Assembly (NCBI GenBank): GCA_032718475.1
Contig: JAUCBJ010004839.1
Location: forward strand, 1 to 64,000
Direction: 5' to 3'
Length of the DNA: 64,000 nucleotides
Source of the DNA: Nemertoderma westbladi
Taxonomy: Eukaryota; Xenacoelomorpha; Nemertodermatida; Nemertodermatidae
Part shown: piece by piece, positions 1 through 13,400 of the stretch
Layout: each line of letters opens with the position of its first letter
Position numbering within the stretch: position 1 is the stretch's first letter
Translations under genes and position numbers: made by a program
Notes under the pieces: generated by a model
Databases searched by the model: none
The model's input: only the letters and a program-made list of their open reading frames with translations
What the model was told of the DNA's origin: nothing

Positions 1-589
1 GGCAACCTTCCCAAGTCGGCTGTCCAATCGAACAGCTCAGATCCCTCCTAAAGGATTCCAACGCCTTGGAGGGGGGAACTGGTTAGCAAAGAAAACAAAT
101 CAGTCATATCCCAGAAAAACCTTTACAGTAGGTTTCAGAGTATTTTAGCGTATGGGGGAAAAACTGGGTTGCGGGGCGAAGGGCCAATTACATCCCACAG
201 AAGCTTTTACAGTGATTAGTCAGACATTCATTACTGGAAAAATAATTATATGTTTTTACAGATATAAATTAATATTTAACAGGTAAAGAAAGTATATAAA
301 TTATATATTGTTTTAATTTATGTATGTGCTTTTAATATTCATTTTTTCAGTATAGGTAATTAATATCAGTTTGTTACCGATTTCCAATAAACCGACTGTT
401 TTTATTTGTTGTAAATCTTGTAACAATACAATGTAAGTCACTTTATTTGTAAAATTAGTTAACAAGTTTGACAAAAAATGAATACTTTTATATCAACAAA
501 AAAAGTATTGTTGAATTAAATTTCCAAGTAATTTCCATGATATTAATAATAATATTGCATTTAAATAGATAGCGCTGATGGTATCCACA

Positions 590-653
590 GGCATGGACTT
601 CTAGAATATTAATTTATACTTCCGGTATAAATAACATTCTAGAAATCCATGCC
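590..653. repeat. 64-bp imperfect palindrome (hairpin)
   Basis: GGCATGGACTTCTAGAATAT on the left is mirrored by ATTCTAGAAATCCATGCC on the right. The arms are about 28 bp with a few mismatches around a 7-base loop (CTTCCGG). It could be a tiny foldback element or the scar of one. Confidence 0.75.
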
Positions 654-831
654 ACAGGTTATTTTATATTCTTGAATATTATAATATCATAATAGAGCCT
701 ATATTACCTATTTTGCTATTTCGCTTTATATAACGGTATTTCACTATGGAAGAAGCTTCGATGGACGATATTTATGCTGAAATAGGCCCAGATAAAAGTA
801 CGAGAAGACTTACAACAAATAAAACGACGTA

Positions 832-935
832 AGTGGTGGCAAAAAGTTAGACTTTTTGTCTTGCTTTCTTATTTGTCTCGTCACATTCGCCATATAATAA
901 CGCTCGATAAAATATTATACTTTTTTGCCACCACT
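832..935. mobile_element. 104-bp MITE-like element with TA target duplication
   Basis: The element starts AGTGGTGGCAAAAAGT and ends with the near-exact inverted copy ACTTTTTTGCCACCACT. TA dinucleotides sit directly outside both ends (830-831 and 936-937). A TA duplication with short terminal inverted repeats is the pattern of Tc1/mariner-type non-autonomous elements. There is no coding capacity. Confidence 0.7.
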
Positions 936-1224
936 TAAATATTTATTTTTTTGCGACCAAAAAGTATTATAATTATTTGCAATTTTCGGTCAATTTAACA
1001 TTAAATATATGTAGGTTATTATCATTTTATTTTTTATGTTTGCCATGGATCCGAGAGGCTACCCATCTAGGTCACCTTCTAGATTTACAAATTCTTGATA
1101 TCACAATAACAATAATAATTTTTTAATCTCCTTCTCCTTAAAATTTATTTATTATTTTATCAGTTAAATTATTAAATAAACTGTATTTCCTGTAACCACT
1201 AATTAGTTGTTGTAATGTTGCTAG

Positions 1225-1488
1225 GTAACGCTAAACGTATTCACAAAGAACCAGCTGACAGCGTCTGAGACGGTGGACTTAACGGACACCAATGACTACG
1301 ACTATATCAGTCAGAGATACCGCTTGTTGCTATGGAGTCCATCCGGAACTTCCTTCTATATCGGTGGCGTTCCCCCGGGTTACAAGGTACACAGTGACGT
1401 GCAGTCACGTGACTTCATGGGTTACATAGACAGTGTCCAATTTGCTACCAAACACATTGGAATTCATAATTTCATTTCGAGCAATAAG
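1225..1488 (+). CDS. Laminin alpha-like exon 1 in window: second half of LG1
   Basis: Acceptor TTGCTAG just before 1225 and donor AAG|GTAGGT after 1488; 264 nt, phase 0 to phase 0. The 88 codons read as LG beta strands, including VTLNVFTKN near the start and SFYIGGVPPGY followed by DFMGYIDSVQF. The last is typical of the C-terminal half of an LG domain. The upstream exon is outside the window, so the entry phase is inferred from the open frame. Confidence 0.8.
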
Positions 1489-4400
1489 GTAGGTATGGCC
1501 GGTAGGTGGCGCCACACTATTTGCTGTATATCTTTTTATATTTTACAATACAGGCCTATTATCTGGATAGAAAAGTCACTGTCTGCCGTAAAAAGTCGTG
1601 TTTCAGAGTTGTTGACGATTTTACATTTTTTACAAGTTTTACTAAATCAATTACAAATTTTTATAAATATTTTAAACTAAATATGATAATCATTGTTATT
1701 AAGACTCGTAATATTAATTTTAACCAATCACGTGTTTCAGTTGGAACTCGGTGGCGAGATGCCTAGCAACTCAGACAGACGAAGTGTGCCGTCCGAAGGC
1801 GAATTCCAATTCGATGGTCGTGGATATGTTGCCATCGACCACGATATCGTTGCGAGGCACGTTAAAACTAAATTCGCGTTTACGATTAAAACTGACGTTT
1901 CGGATGCGCTACTGTTCTACTTCTTAAGTGGGTTTATAACATTTTATTATTTACTACTTTATTTTATTCCGGCGTGAAATACGGCGGCTCGTAATCACAA
2001 TTATTTTGCTGTATTTTATTTCCCGAGCAGCTCGCCAGTTGGTAATAGTTAGTAACTCTGGAAACATATCTTTGCTCGCTATCATTTTTATTGTGTTACA
2101 TATTCTATTTCTATGTGAAGAGCTTTCTATAGAAAACGGCCTTGCCTTGTGTTTACTTGTAGTCCTGAGCGTAGCCCCAAGAACCTGTATAAGTAAGTGA
2201 AACATTTACTTTTACGAGTAACAAACCCAACTAATGGTTTTTTGTATATTGTTTGAACATGTTTTTGTAGTAGACGTATAATATACAAATTTATCGAATG
2301 TGATTTTCAAATCAGGAAAAAATATAACACTTTTCTAACTGTTAAATTCAATAAAAAATCATCTAATAATCAATACATCCATTCAGAACTCCATTTTGAG
2401 AGCCATTTGCAGGTTGTATAATTGTGTTGGATCTTTGCAGGCAACAAAACCCAAGCCTTCCTATCTGTGGAGTTAGTTAACGGATATATCCGGATCCAGT
2501 TCGATCTCGGTGGCGGTAGACGCGAAGTTACTTTCGATAAAGGAGTTATAACTTCCACCGATGGAAGGGAAGAGGGTATAGTTGTTCGTCTCACGAGAGG
2601 AACTTTGTCCTTTTTGGGTCCGGGGGAGGTTTTCTCAAAAGAGTTTCTTGAGGTGAGTCATTGATTTTTTAATAATTACCCCGACCAAGGATTACAATAT
2701 AAACATTAAATTATTAATGAATAATTACTACTAATTTATTATATAAATTTTATTATTCCAGTTTAAAGATATAGATATTGATGAATTGTCTGAGGTTTAT
2801 ATTGGCGGTGTCCCACACGGTGCAATGCGACATTCGGGTATTATAACTACGGGTTTCCAGGGCTGTCTCAGGGATATTAAGCTAGGGAGAATTCGAAGAA
2901 TCAATTTAATCAACCAGAGAAAGTCTATTGGGGTTGCAGCAGGTAGGAATGGTTATTACTTAGTGAGGTTATGATCTTGTCAAAACCCGGCATTACCCTC
3001 CGGACACAACAGATCTAATGAAGTTAAGTGGTTATTTTATTCACGGATCTAAGAAAATTTGTGTTTATTTTACAGGTTGTTCTGGTTCACCTCCGGCTGT
3101 CTACAAAGGTGTGTTCAGTCAAGGATATATTCAGATGCCTCCCCCCGAGAAAGCAAGCGGAAAGCTGTTCATGATCGAGTTCATGTAAGAATATAAATAT
3201 ATTCAATCTGGTATCAAATTGGTTTAATTATATTTTCTGTCATGTTGAACTCCGATTTAAAGGTGATATTAACAGCAACATCCAGATGGTTTGGAGTTGT
3301 GTTGATGTCGGCCAATAGGGTTGATGCACGAAAAAATTGTTGGGCTAGAAACCATCGTATAAGGGGTAACAAGGTGCCCTGAATCGAGTGGCGGGGTGTG
3401 TTTTTTTGTAAAAACACGAGGAAACGGTCTATATGGCGGGTTTAAGAAAGCGCGGGAGGCCAATTTTGAAATTCGGCTGTGATTGGCTGCCACATATTTA
3501 ACGTCATTACGCAGTGCTCTGATAAATTATTATCTTGGTTTCTATGGAGAGAGATTTTCGATCGATTTAAATACACATTTAATCATAATTATTCCACACG
3601 TGGCTTATAACAATTGAAAGCGGAGAGTCGTGCGCGTTTTTTGACACTACAGTTAATTAAATTCACGACGAGGAACATTGATAAATAGATGTATTCAGCT
3701 GTATTTCCAGCAGCAATACCGGTACTGCATTCCAATCTGTATTGATTACGGTAGATTAGATTTAAAATAAACTTGTAATACCGGCCAGCCGGTACTATAA
3801 TACCCTAATAATTGGAAGTAGCAGTAGACTAGGCCCCTACTTGAATATTAAAAATGTGTACCGGTCACCGGTAAACCCAACTTAATGAAGTAAAGCTGCA
3901 ATACTCAGATACTGCAATAGGCTGAGTACTTACACCGGCCCGGCAATCTGCGAGTTTATAATTGTGAATTGATTCATTTTATCAATGTTCATTGCCATGA
4001 ATTTGACTAATTTTTGTGTCAAAAAACGCCCAAGACTCTCCGCTTTCAATTGTGGTCCACGTGTTCCATGTGTTCCACGGTTCCTAATAGGTACATTATT
4101 GTCCAGAATTGAAATTATCCGCGATACCAGGAAGGGAGTTCACTATCTAAGTTGTAAAGTGGTTTCCAGTTAATTTTATTGATTTCTGATATGAATTTAG
4201 TTTTTGAAAATTTAGAGAAATCGCGATATTTTTGTATTTCATTGGTTGTTTTCGACGGTTTCATAAGTGCTTTGCTTATTGAATGAAATGCTTTATTAGA
4301 TTTTCTATTTTCTGTTATATCTCACTCCACCTATTTTTATTGGTTCTTCCAGGTTCCGAACCGTCCAATCAGATTCAATGCTCATGTTTATCGTCAGTCC

Positions 4401-7400
4401 AACATCCAATGACGCGGTCTCTATTGAACTAGCCAATGGCTTCGTATCTGTTACTTTCTACGATAATGGTATTAACATTGGGCTAACTACAGCTAGCGAC
4501 GGCACACGATTGGATAATAATAAATGGCATTACGTTACATTGGGTCGATATAGTGAACGGAGCGAGTTAACTGTGAGTTAACTATCAACATCCCTGACAT
4601 TTCTGAATTCATACGTACTTTTATTACATTATGCTGAAGATTTCCGCCACCTCAGACTAAGTATGTGCCACCATGATGATGGTGATCGGTGCAGTGCCGA
4701 CGGACCCAGTAACATAGCGCCCCCTACCGGCGGACCCAGTAACATAGCGCCCCCTACCGGCATACCCAGTAACATAGCGCCCCCTACCGGCATACCCAGT
4801 AACATAGCGCCCCCTACCGGCGGACCCAGTAACATAGCGCCCCCTACCGGCGGACCCAGTAACATAGCGCCCCCTACCGGCGTACCCAGTAACATAGCGC
4901 CCCCTACCGGCGGACCCAGTAACATAGCGCCCCCTACCGGCGGAGCCAGTAACATATCGCCCCCTACCGGCGGACCCAGTAACATAGCGCCCCCTACCTG
5001 CGGACCCAGTAACATAGCGCCCCCTACCGGCGGACCCAGTAACATAGCGCCCCCTACCGACAGACCCAGTAACATAGCTCCCCCATATCTCACTGGTGAG
5101 CAATTAGCTGTCCACCACGCCTTTTCTTTCCAGCAGTCTGCCACGCAGGACGCAGTACACGGTTGTGTATAGAAACAGTGCCCAGCAAGCTTTACACGGC
5201 GTACTGCAGGGTGATGCTTTGTCTTGGAAATGAGATATTGCCATAGTTAATTCAGCAATATTCGGTTGAATAATTTTAGCGCAATCGAGATAGACTAATT
5301 CCACGATATGTATATTTCTCACAGTTTGATTGGCTATTTCATTTTCTTTTTAGATAAACGACTACCAAGCCGTCAAGTTACAAGTCTCTACGAACCTTTA
5401 TGTGGACGACGCGGTTATATTTCTGGGCGGGGCACCTAACTTTAAGGATTTCCAGGAATCTCCAACAACCGCGGAAGTTCTTAACCTCTACTCCGGCTGT
5501 TTACAGAGCGTTTATGTAACTTACGGTAAAAATATAGCAGACCTTATGAACTTTGTGGAGGTAAGTTTCTATTAATATCTTATTTAAACATTATCGAGCT
5601 TTGTGTTCTCGGACAATAATTATTATCGGGATATTTTGATACAATCATTATTTGCCATATTGATACCAAGTCAACCAAGTACCATTACTGATGTTACAAA
5701 AAAGTAGTGTCCTAATTATTATTTATTTATTTACATACTGATTTATTTACATAATAATTACTATATTTATTTACATACATATAATTTATTTACTATATAA
5801 TACTGACGCATTCAACGCCGACAACTGCTGAAAATACTGCGATAACCTATTTTAACTGTCTGACTGTACTGCTATTTTATTAACATTATACGCTACTCAA
5901 TACCCACCATGGTTCATGCTGAAGTTGCTAATAAAATCCAAAATGACACGATCTCACTGATAAGAGAGATAAAAACGAAGAAAAAGATATCCCTAGACGA
6001 GGAGCACCAACTAATAGATAGTCTCATGAAGATGAACTCGCTGTACAATGCCGTAGCCGGCAAACTGGCGGAATCGCTCGCTAGCCTTGCAGAGGCCCGC
6101 GCAGACACGATCACTGCAAAAACGAGGTAGTAGCTATCCTTTCAACCTACAATAAGGTCGCTGCACCAACTCCATCAGCTCCCAAATACAGTGCACAGAA
6201 CAGGAAAGGCGGTACCGGGAAGTACAACCATCCAACCCCACAATCCAATGGGCAAGGCCGCAGCTCAGCGAGTGAGCTCCTGGAACCAACCGCGACAGCG
6301 GCACCAGCACCGCCAACGACGTATACGAACACCGTCGAATAACCCCCTGCGAATCCAAACCCCTGGTGCGAGGCTCGGAATAAACGCAATACCGAAGCTC
6401 GGAATAAATGCTCGCGTCCCGCCCCCATCGTGGGGAGGAGATCCGGTACGGGTCTTGGGGTCGTTCCTCCACCAAGTCCACCCGTCTGCCTCGCGCACAT
6501 CTTACTGGGGCAATTCGCTGAGTCTGTCTACGCGGACGACGTAAAACAGTATCTAACATCGGAGAAACTGCCATTCGTTAACGTTATTCCTGCCCCATTG
6601 TGCACTGGTACCGGTATCCCGGAACCGTCACCTGTGATTCGCGCGTTCCACCTAAACATGTAACCAGGAGGACCGGGACGTTATGATGAACCCGGACAAC
6701 TGGGAGGATGGAGTTGTAATCAGGAACTACCGCCTAACAGATGTGGAGAGGATCACATTTAACCTCAAACCACGCATTACTGGAGCACACGTACCGACTA
6801 CCGCATCGGCATTGGCCACCCCGGTCGCGAGCCAGGTCCTGGCTGTGGACGGTGTACGGTGGACAAGAAATCACCACTGTTTTGTACTGGTTGCCTAAAA
6901 CAGTATATATACCTGGCGAGTTTATATAAACATCAACGTGGATGTAACAGATTTCTAACCGTTGAAAACTACAAACTTCTATCCGAGTTACCCATGTTAC
7001 CCCTAGTACTAAGAGAACAAACGATGCAAACTCTCTTCACATCATAGTATGGAATGTCAAGGGAGCAAAAAGCACAATGGATTTATCAACAGAAGACTCA
7101 TTCACAAACACTGATATCCTCGTTTTAACAGAAACCATGGACTCTGATCTATATATCCTGGGTTACCGTTGTCACAATGTCCCCTGCGAGAAAGCAGACC
7201 AGGTAGACCCAATGGGGGATTAACAATCGCTGTAAATGGAAAAAACTCGTTAACACAAAAGCAAATTATAAACAGCAAAACTCTCCTAGCTGTGCGGGTT
7301 GATAAATTCGTTGTCGTAGCCTGTTATTACACACCGAATACAGAGCCATCAGAAATATTACTCGAACTCGTATCCGCCATTAACACGATTCGTTCGAATT

Positions 7401-10400
7401 GCCATTTTCCAATCATCCTAGCAGGAGACTTTAACTGTCGTATCGACAGAACCGCTGAACGTGGCAACACGCTGTGCAGTGGCCTGTTAGGTGCCGGCCT
7501 ACATTGCCTGAATAATCCTGACGTTCCAACCTACTATTGTTGGAACGGATGTAGTTTTATTGATCTTGTATTCGCGGAGAGCGAACTCGCAGATGATATA
7601 ATATTGAAAGTACAACCTACGATAACTACGAAATATCAACGGGTATGTTTAGAATTGCCGCTCGGAGAAGTAACTAAACCTCAGCATAGAACTAAAGCCG
7701 TGAGGTCAATAGACGTTGACAAACTAGGCGAATTGTTAAATCCAGACGAGTTCCAATCAGCACTTCATGAAGGAGTCAACTCTGCATGCTCATATATTAC
7801 ATCAGCTATAATCAACTCTTCAACCACGCCAACCACACGAAAATCAAAACCTTGGTTTGACAAACAATGTCATGCCGCAACCCTGCAAACAATTTACTTT
7901 CAAGGAATGTCAGAAAAACATCATTAATTTGTTATAAATGTTGATAAATGTTATTCCCTTGTTTGATAGAATATTTAGATGTTCAATATATGTTATTTTA
8001 ACATTACTCTATAATGTCTTTGTCAGACATTAAATAAATGATAACTGTTGATGTTAAAAAAACGTAATTATAATGTGAGAACATAAACATTAGTCAAAAA
8101 TGTTTTATAAGTGTTTAGTTCTAACATTTTAAGAACATGGTTTGTTACATATCAGAACAATGTTATTTTGTCACATAAAATAAACATTATGCGATAGACG
8201 CTGTCACTTCTATTATCCAATCTGAGATTGATGATTGGCTAATTTTAAAATTCGCGGTAATGGAGGAATTTTCCACATGTAAATGGTATACAGTATGGTA
8301 TGTTGTACAATACTCATTCTGTCATGCCTGTATTCAATGTTTATTGTGTATATGTATTGTTATACTGCTGTACTGCAAGGCCTATCTCTATATTACTGTA
8401 GTGTAGTTACTGCAGGCCTACTGCTCTGTACAGTAGCTTATATTTTTGGTTTTATAGTTTTGGTTTTGTGATTTATTTAACCTGAACTCATAAATAAAAC
8501 ATATCTACCTGAATGCGAGTTAGCCTTTACCCTCTGGATTCACACATTACTGCATTAGACCTACCAATTACAGAATTCAAGTCTGCCAGGACCAGAAAGT
8601 CCCCTTAAACCAGAACTGACAGGTGGAGGATTGACTTATTTGTCTGTACTGATGGTGGATTTCAACAGCCGAGGACTAAAGATTGGAATTCTTATTATTG
8701 GGAGGTCCCAGTTTTCAGTTGAAGGGGCAGGGCACAGGGACAGCATTACTACAAAACTTTCGATTCGATTTCGATTTGAAAACTTCACATTAACTGTTAT
8801 TACAAACTATTTATTGTTTCAGTTTTTAGATTGTACTTTTGTAGGGCCTAGGCCTATTGATTTATTTTTACAGTTTAATAAATGAAGCTCACTCAGCTAT
8901 AATTATAATTAACATTTAATTTTTTAAATATGATTTGTTCAGATAGAGAGGATTTGCGATGCAATCAAAATCATCCCTCTCCAGGGAGATATCGATTCAA
9001 ATAAGTACTGATTACTCTCCCAGAAATAAATCTGTAACCTGTTTTTTTTTGTTTACCCGTAGGATATAATAATGTGCCTCTGTAGCCAACTGTAACCTGC
9101 TCCTTTTAATAATTTAACATTGTTGTGAGGTATTATTTATTAAACCCACTATGTACATTATTTTATATAGTCTACAAATTAGATCTATAAATCTAGTGAA
9201 TAATATTAACTCAAAGTATTTTAATTGATGCAATTCATTACGTTGTTGTCACTTATTATTACGTCATAAACATATTCTTTTTAAGTCTGTAATTAACTTT
9301 AACCGAAATATCAAAACCATTTACATAATGGGCCATACAGCCATATATTTGTTGTTTTACTTATTCTGCGATATTTTACTTTGATTTTGCTGTTTATTTC
9401 ATTATTTGTTCCTGACTGGTCATTATACAAAAAATTCAATTCATGTTAAACGTTTTAATTGTTATTAATTTGCATACAATTGCCTACAACAAAATTGTAT
9501 TCAATCAAACTGTGTTAGAGATTGTAGCCTGCCACTACCATATCAACATGCATAGGGAAATTATTAATTAATTATTCAATAAAGGGTTTGGCAATTATAA
9601 AGAACGATATAAGGAACGGCAATGGAGGGGGATTATTAGTTTGAGCAAGCGAACCAACCATAAAACATGAGAGAAGGGCTTAAATGTACGTATAATGTTA
9701 CGTTTTTAGCAAACAATATTTTTATGTTAAGAAATAACATAAAATTAACGATCTAAATAAACATTACGCCGTTGTTATTTTAATGTCAATAAAAACACAA
9801 TAATAATGATGAGGAATAACATAAAAGTAATGATATATGTAACCATCCTGGCTTTGTTATTTTAATGTTATTAAAAACGAAATAATAACGTTAGTATATA
9901 ACGTCATATTTCTTGGCCAATTTACAGTTTTTTTACCATTAATCTAACAATTTGAAATAATGTTATCTATGTCATTAAATAACATTTTAATAACAGCTTT
10001 TTAACAATACATTGTTTGCAGGGAAGGAAGAAACTGACATCGAGTCTACATGCCATGCGAGAAAGACCATCAATTTGTACATATAGAACCTATAGTGATC
10101 AGAAACGAGAATACAAACACATGTTACAAACACATGCTAAACATGTTAACAAACAAGAGAAAATTGTACCAGGCAAGGAAGGAACTGTCGAGGACTGTGA
10201 GTCTGACAAAACCTCGTTTTGGAACATATTGAAAGGTCCACAACCGAAACCTGTTGCATTCCAAGTTCCACAAGAATCGTGGCTTACCCATTTCAGCAAA
10301 CTGCTGACAGCAAGCCGCGCTCCGAACCTGCCAGACTTACCTGAAAATCCAAGCAACTATCTCGATGCGCCATTCAGAGCCGAGGAAATTACCGCGGTGG

Positions 10401-13400
10401 TGTCGAATCAGAAACTAAACAAAGCAGCTGGGCCCGATGGAGTAACCAACGAATCTCTGAAGTGGGGTTTTGGCCATCTCCTCCCATATCTACTCGCACT
10501 ATTCTCGCTGTGCTTCACAGCAGCGAGTTGCCCGACTGCGTGGCTTGCCTCCTATTTACTCCCTCTGTTCAAGGGGAAAGGGGCGAAATCCTCTCCCGAC
10601 AGCTATAGGGGTATAGTGCTTCTATCATGTTTATTAAAAACATATACCGCCATACTAAGCTCGAGACTATATAAATGGGCCGAGCTATTCGGTATTTTAC
10701 CAGAGCAACAATACGGTTTCCGCACAGCCAGATCTACGATTATGGCCGTTAAATGCCTCTACGACTGAATAAATGAAGCCCTAGCGCCATCAGATTCTAT
10801 GCAAGAAGCTGTCCAGTTACGGAGTTAGCCGGAAGTTCATACGTGTGATATAGGCCCTCATTGCCGTTAACTTTGTATGTATCTGCATTAGACCTTATAT
10901 CATGGACCCAATAAGTCAATCGCTCGGAGTTGTTCAAGGTGACCGACTCTCACCCCTGTTGTTCAGCCTCCTCGTCGCCGATCTACCTGCATTCATTGCT
11001 ATTGCAGCCTGTTGGGTAATTATGTATGCAGACGATCTTGTTATCGCCGATGAATCCATAGCCGTTGTACAGGATGGACTAAACAAACTATCTGAATATT
11101 GCGAGGTCAACGATCTAAAGGTCAACATATCGAAAACCAAAGCTGTTAAATTTCCAACGGTGGCCGGTTGGCTCGAAGCGATGTTCTGATATACAACGGT
11201 TCCCCCATCGAGTTTCAACCTTCATTCGAATATCTCGGTGTGACGCTATCAACTAAAAATGGACCTAGGTCCCATTACGACCACCTGTATCGCAAGGGGA
11301 TTGCCTGTTGTACGCGAATTGCGATAAAGATAAGTTGTCTCGATTGCCACCGCAAGGAAAATATGGCTAGCGATCGTCCTACCGTCTGTTTCTTACGGCT
11401 GCAACATTTTCGCAACAGAACCACATATAATCGAACTCGACCACATCCACCGCATACGTGCGTTTTATTGGAAACTCTGGTTTGGAATCAGTAAATACGC
11501 ATCGTCGACCGCAATCCTTTCCAGTATTGACCACCCCGACTCCTCAGCTATTAACCCGGTCAATCTAACTGGTTATAGGCGTCGGGTAGCTGGTCAGCTG
11601 GTAGCCAACGGTTACCATCATAAACTATGTGCCACTCGGAACTGTTGGCGGCCAATCGAGGAGTGTCGCTGTTTATTGTGTGGCCAATCAGCAATCAGCT
11701 CGGAGCACTATACAATGTGCCCGGGTATCCCAGCAACCAGTTCGGGCCTCCGTACAGGGATATTTCCTGCGGTCCTTACCCTAAACCAATGACCCCCCCC
11801 CCCCCCCCCCCTCAACCAAATAAAACTTTTTAATAGCACAATATTTTATATATTGTTTTATTTATTTTGTAAAACTTTTAATAACCACGTTGTTCATTTT
11901 GCTCCATATGTTTGGAATTACATACATACTGTACAATTTGCATTTATTTATTTGCGTTAATGTTTTATTATTATTATTATTTATTTATTTGTGTTATGTT
12001 TTATTATTATTATTATTTATTTTTATTTATTGCATTATGTGCAGTACCTTAGCCTTGGTTACAGATGAAATAAACAGTATATAGTGTAGTTGCTTATAAA
12101 TGAACTATTATGTTTTTTTTTTTACTTTTATGTTCTCTCTGTTGTTGTGTAACTTTTTCCTTACAGTCTACCCGTCACACTAATGTTCTCTCTGTTGTTG
12201 TGTAACCTTTTCCTTACAGGCTACCCGTCACACTAATGTTCTCTCTGTTGTTATGTAACCTTTTCCTTACAGACTACCCGTCACACTAATGTTCTCTCTG
12301 TTGTTGTGTAACCTTTTCCTTACAGTCTACCCGTCACACTAATGTTCTCTCTGTTGTTATGTAACCTTTTCCTTACAGACTACCCGTCACACTAATGTTC
12401 TCTCTGTTGTTGTGTAACCTTTTCCTTACAGACTACCCGTCACACTAATGTTCTCTCTGTTGTTATGTAACCTTTTCCTTACAGACTACCCGTCACACTA
12501 ATGTTCTCTCTGTTGTTATGTAACCTTTTCCTTACAGGCTACCCGTCACACTAATGTTCTCTCTGTTGTTATGTAACCTTTTCCTTACAGACTACCCGTC
12601 ACACTAATGTTCTCGTTTTTATGTAACCTTTTCAATACAGACTACCCTTCACACTAATGTTCTCTCTGTTGTTATGTAACCTTTTCCTTACAGACTACCC
12701 GTCACACTAATGTTCTCTCTGTTGTTATGTAACCTTTTCCTTACAGACTACCCGTCACACTAATGTTCTCTCTGTTGTTATGTAACCTTTTCCTTACAGA
12801 CTACCCGTCACACTAATGTTATCTCTGTTGTTGTGTAACCTTTTCCTTACAGACTACCCGTCACACTAATGTTCTCTCTGTTGTTATGTAACCTTTTCCT
12901 TACAGACTACCCGTCACACTAATGTTCTCTCTGTTGTTATGTAACCTTTTCCTTGCAGACTACCCGTCACACTAATGTTCTCTCTGTTGTTGTGTAACTT
13001 TTTCCTTACAGGCTACCCGTCACACTAATGTTCTCTCTGTTGTTGTGTAACCTTTTCCTTACAGGCTACCCGTCACACTAATGTTCTCTCTGTTTTGTGT
13101 AACTTTTTCCTTACAGGCTACCCGTCACACTAATGTTCTCTCTGTTGTTGTGTAACCTTTTCCTTACAGACTACCCGTCACACTAATGTTCTCTCTGTTG
13201 TTATGTAACCTTTTCCTTACAGACTACCCGTCACACTAATGTTCTCTCTGTTGTTATGTAACCTTTTCCTTACAGACTACCCGTCACACTAATGTTCTCT
13301 CCTCTGTTGTTGTGTAACCTTTTCCTTACAGAATACCCGTCACACTAATGTTCACTCTGTTGTTATGTTACTTTTTCCTTACAGGCTACCCGTCACACTA

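Larger units (their letters stand above)
1..1224. other. Intronic or upstream sequence before the first recognised exon
   Basis: AT-rich non-coding DNA ending in the acceptor TTGCTAG at 1218-1224. It contains a 64-bp hairpin (590-653) and a 104-bp inverted-repeat element (832-935). I see no LG-coding exon here; the first half of LG1 must lie upstream of the window. Confidence 0.6.
5860..11830 (+). mobile_element. Degraded APE-type non-LTR retrotransposon (LINE), split by an inserted element
   Basis: ORF1-like fragments (5,909-6,900), a C2H2-like finger, an apurinic endonuclease domain (about 7,029-7,880), reverse transcriptase (10,024-11,190) and a C-terminal CCHC motif (about 11,640-11,730) follow in the order expected of an APE LINE. 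Many stops and frameshifts make it inactive. The ends are estimated: the left from the first ORF1-like codons, the right from a poly-C run and an AATAAAA-rich tail. The clade was not determined. Confidence 0.8.

Noticed and set aside
746-832. 28-codon ORF with ATG and a following GTAAGT
   Set aside because: Too short, no homology seen, and the donor-like site is created by the end of a MITE. It is mentioned only as a low-interest finding.
4629-5172. Three overlapping ORFs in the 30-bp repeat of intron 6
   Set aside because: They lie inside an intron of the laminin-like gene and are open in several frames because of the repeat length.
8283-8885. ORFs of 62 and 84 codons inside the inverted-repeat element in the LINE
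   Set aside because: Low-complexity hydrophobic or AT-driven sequence with no transposase motif.
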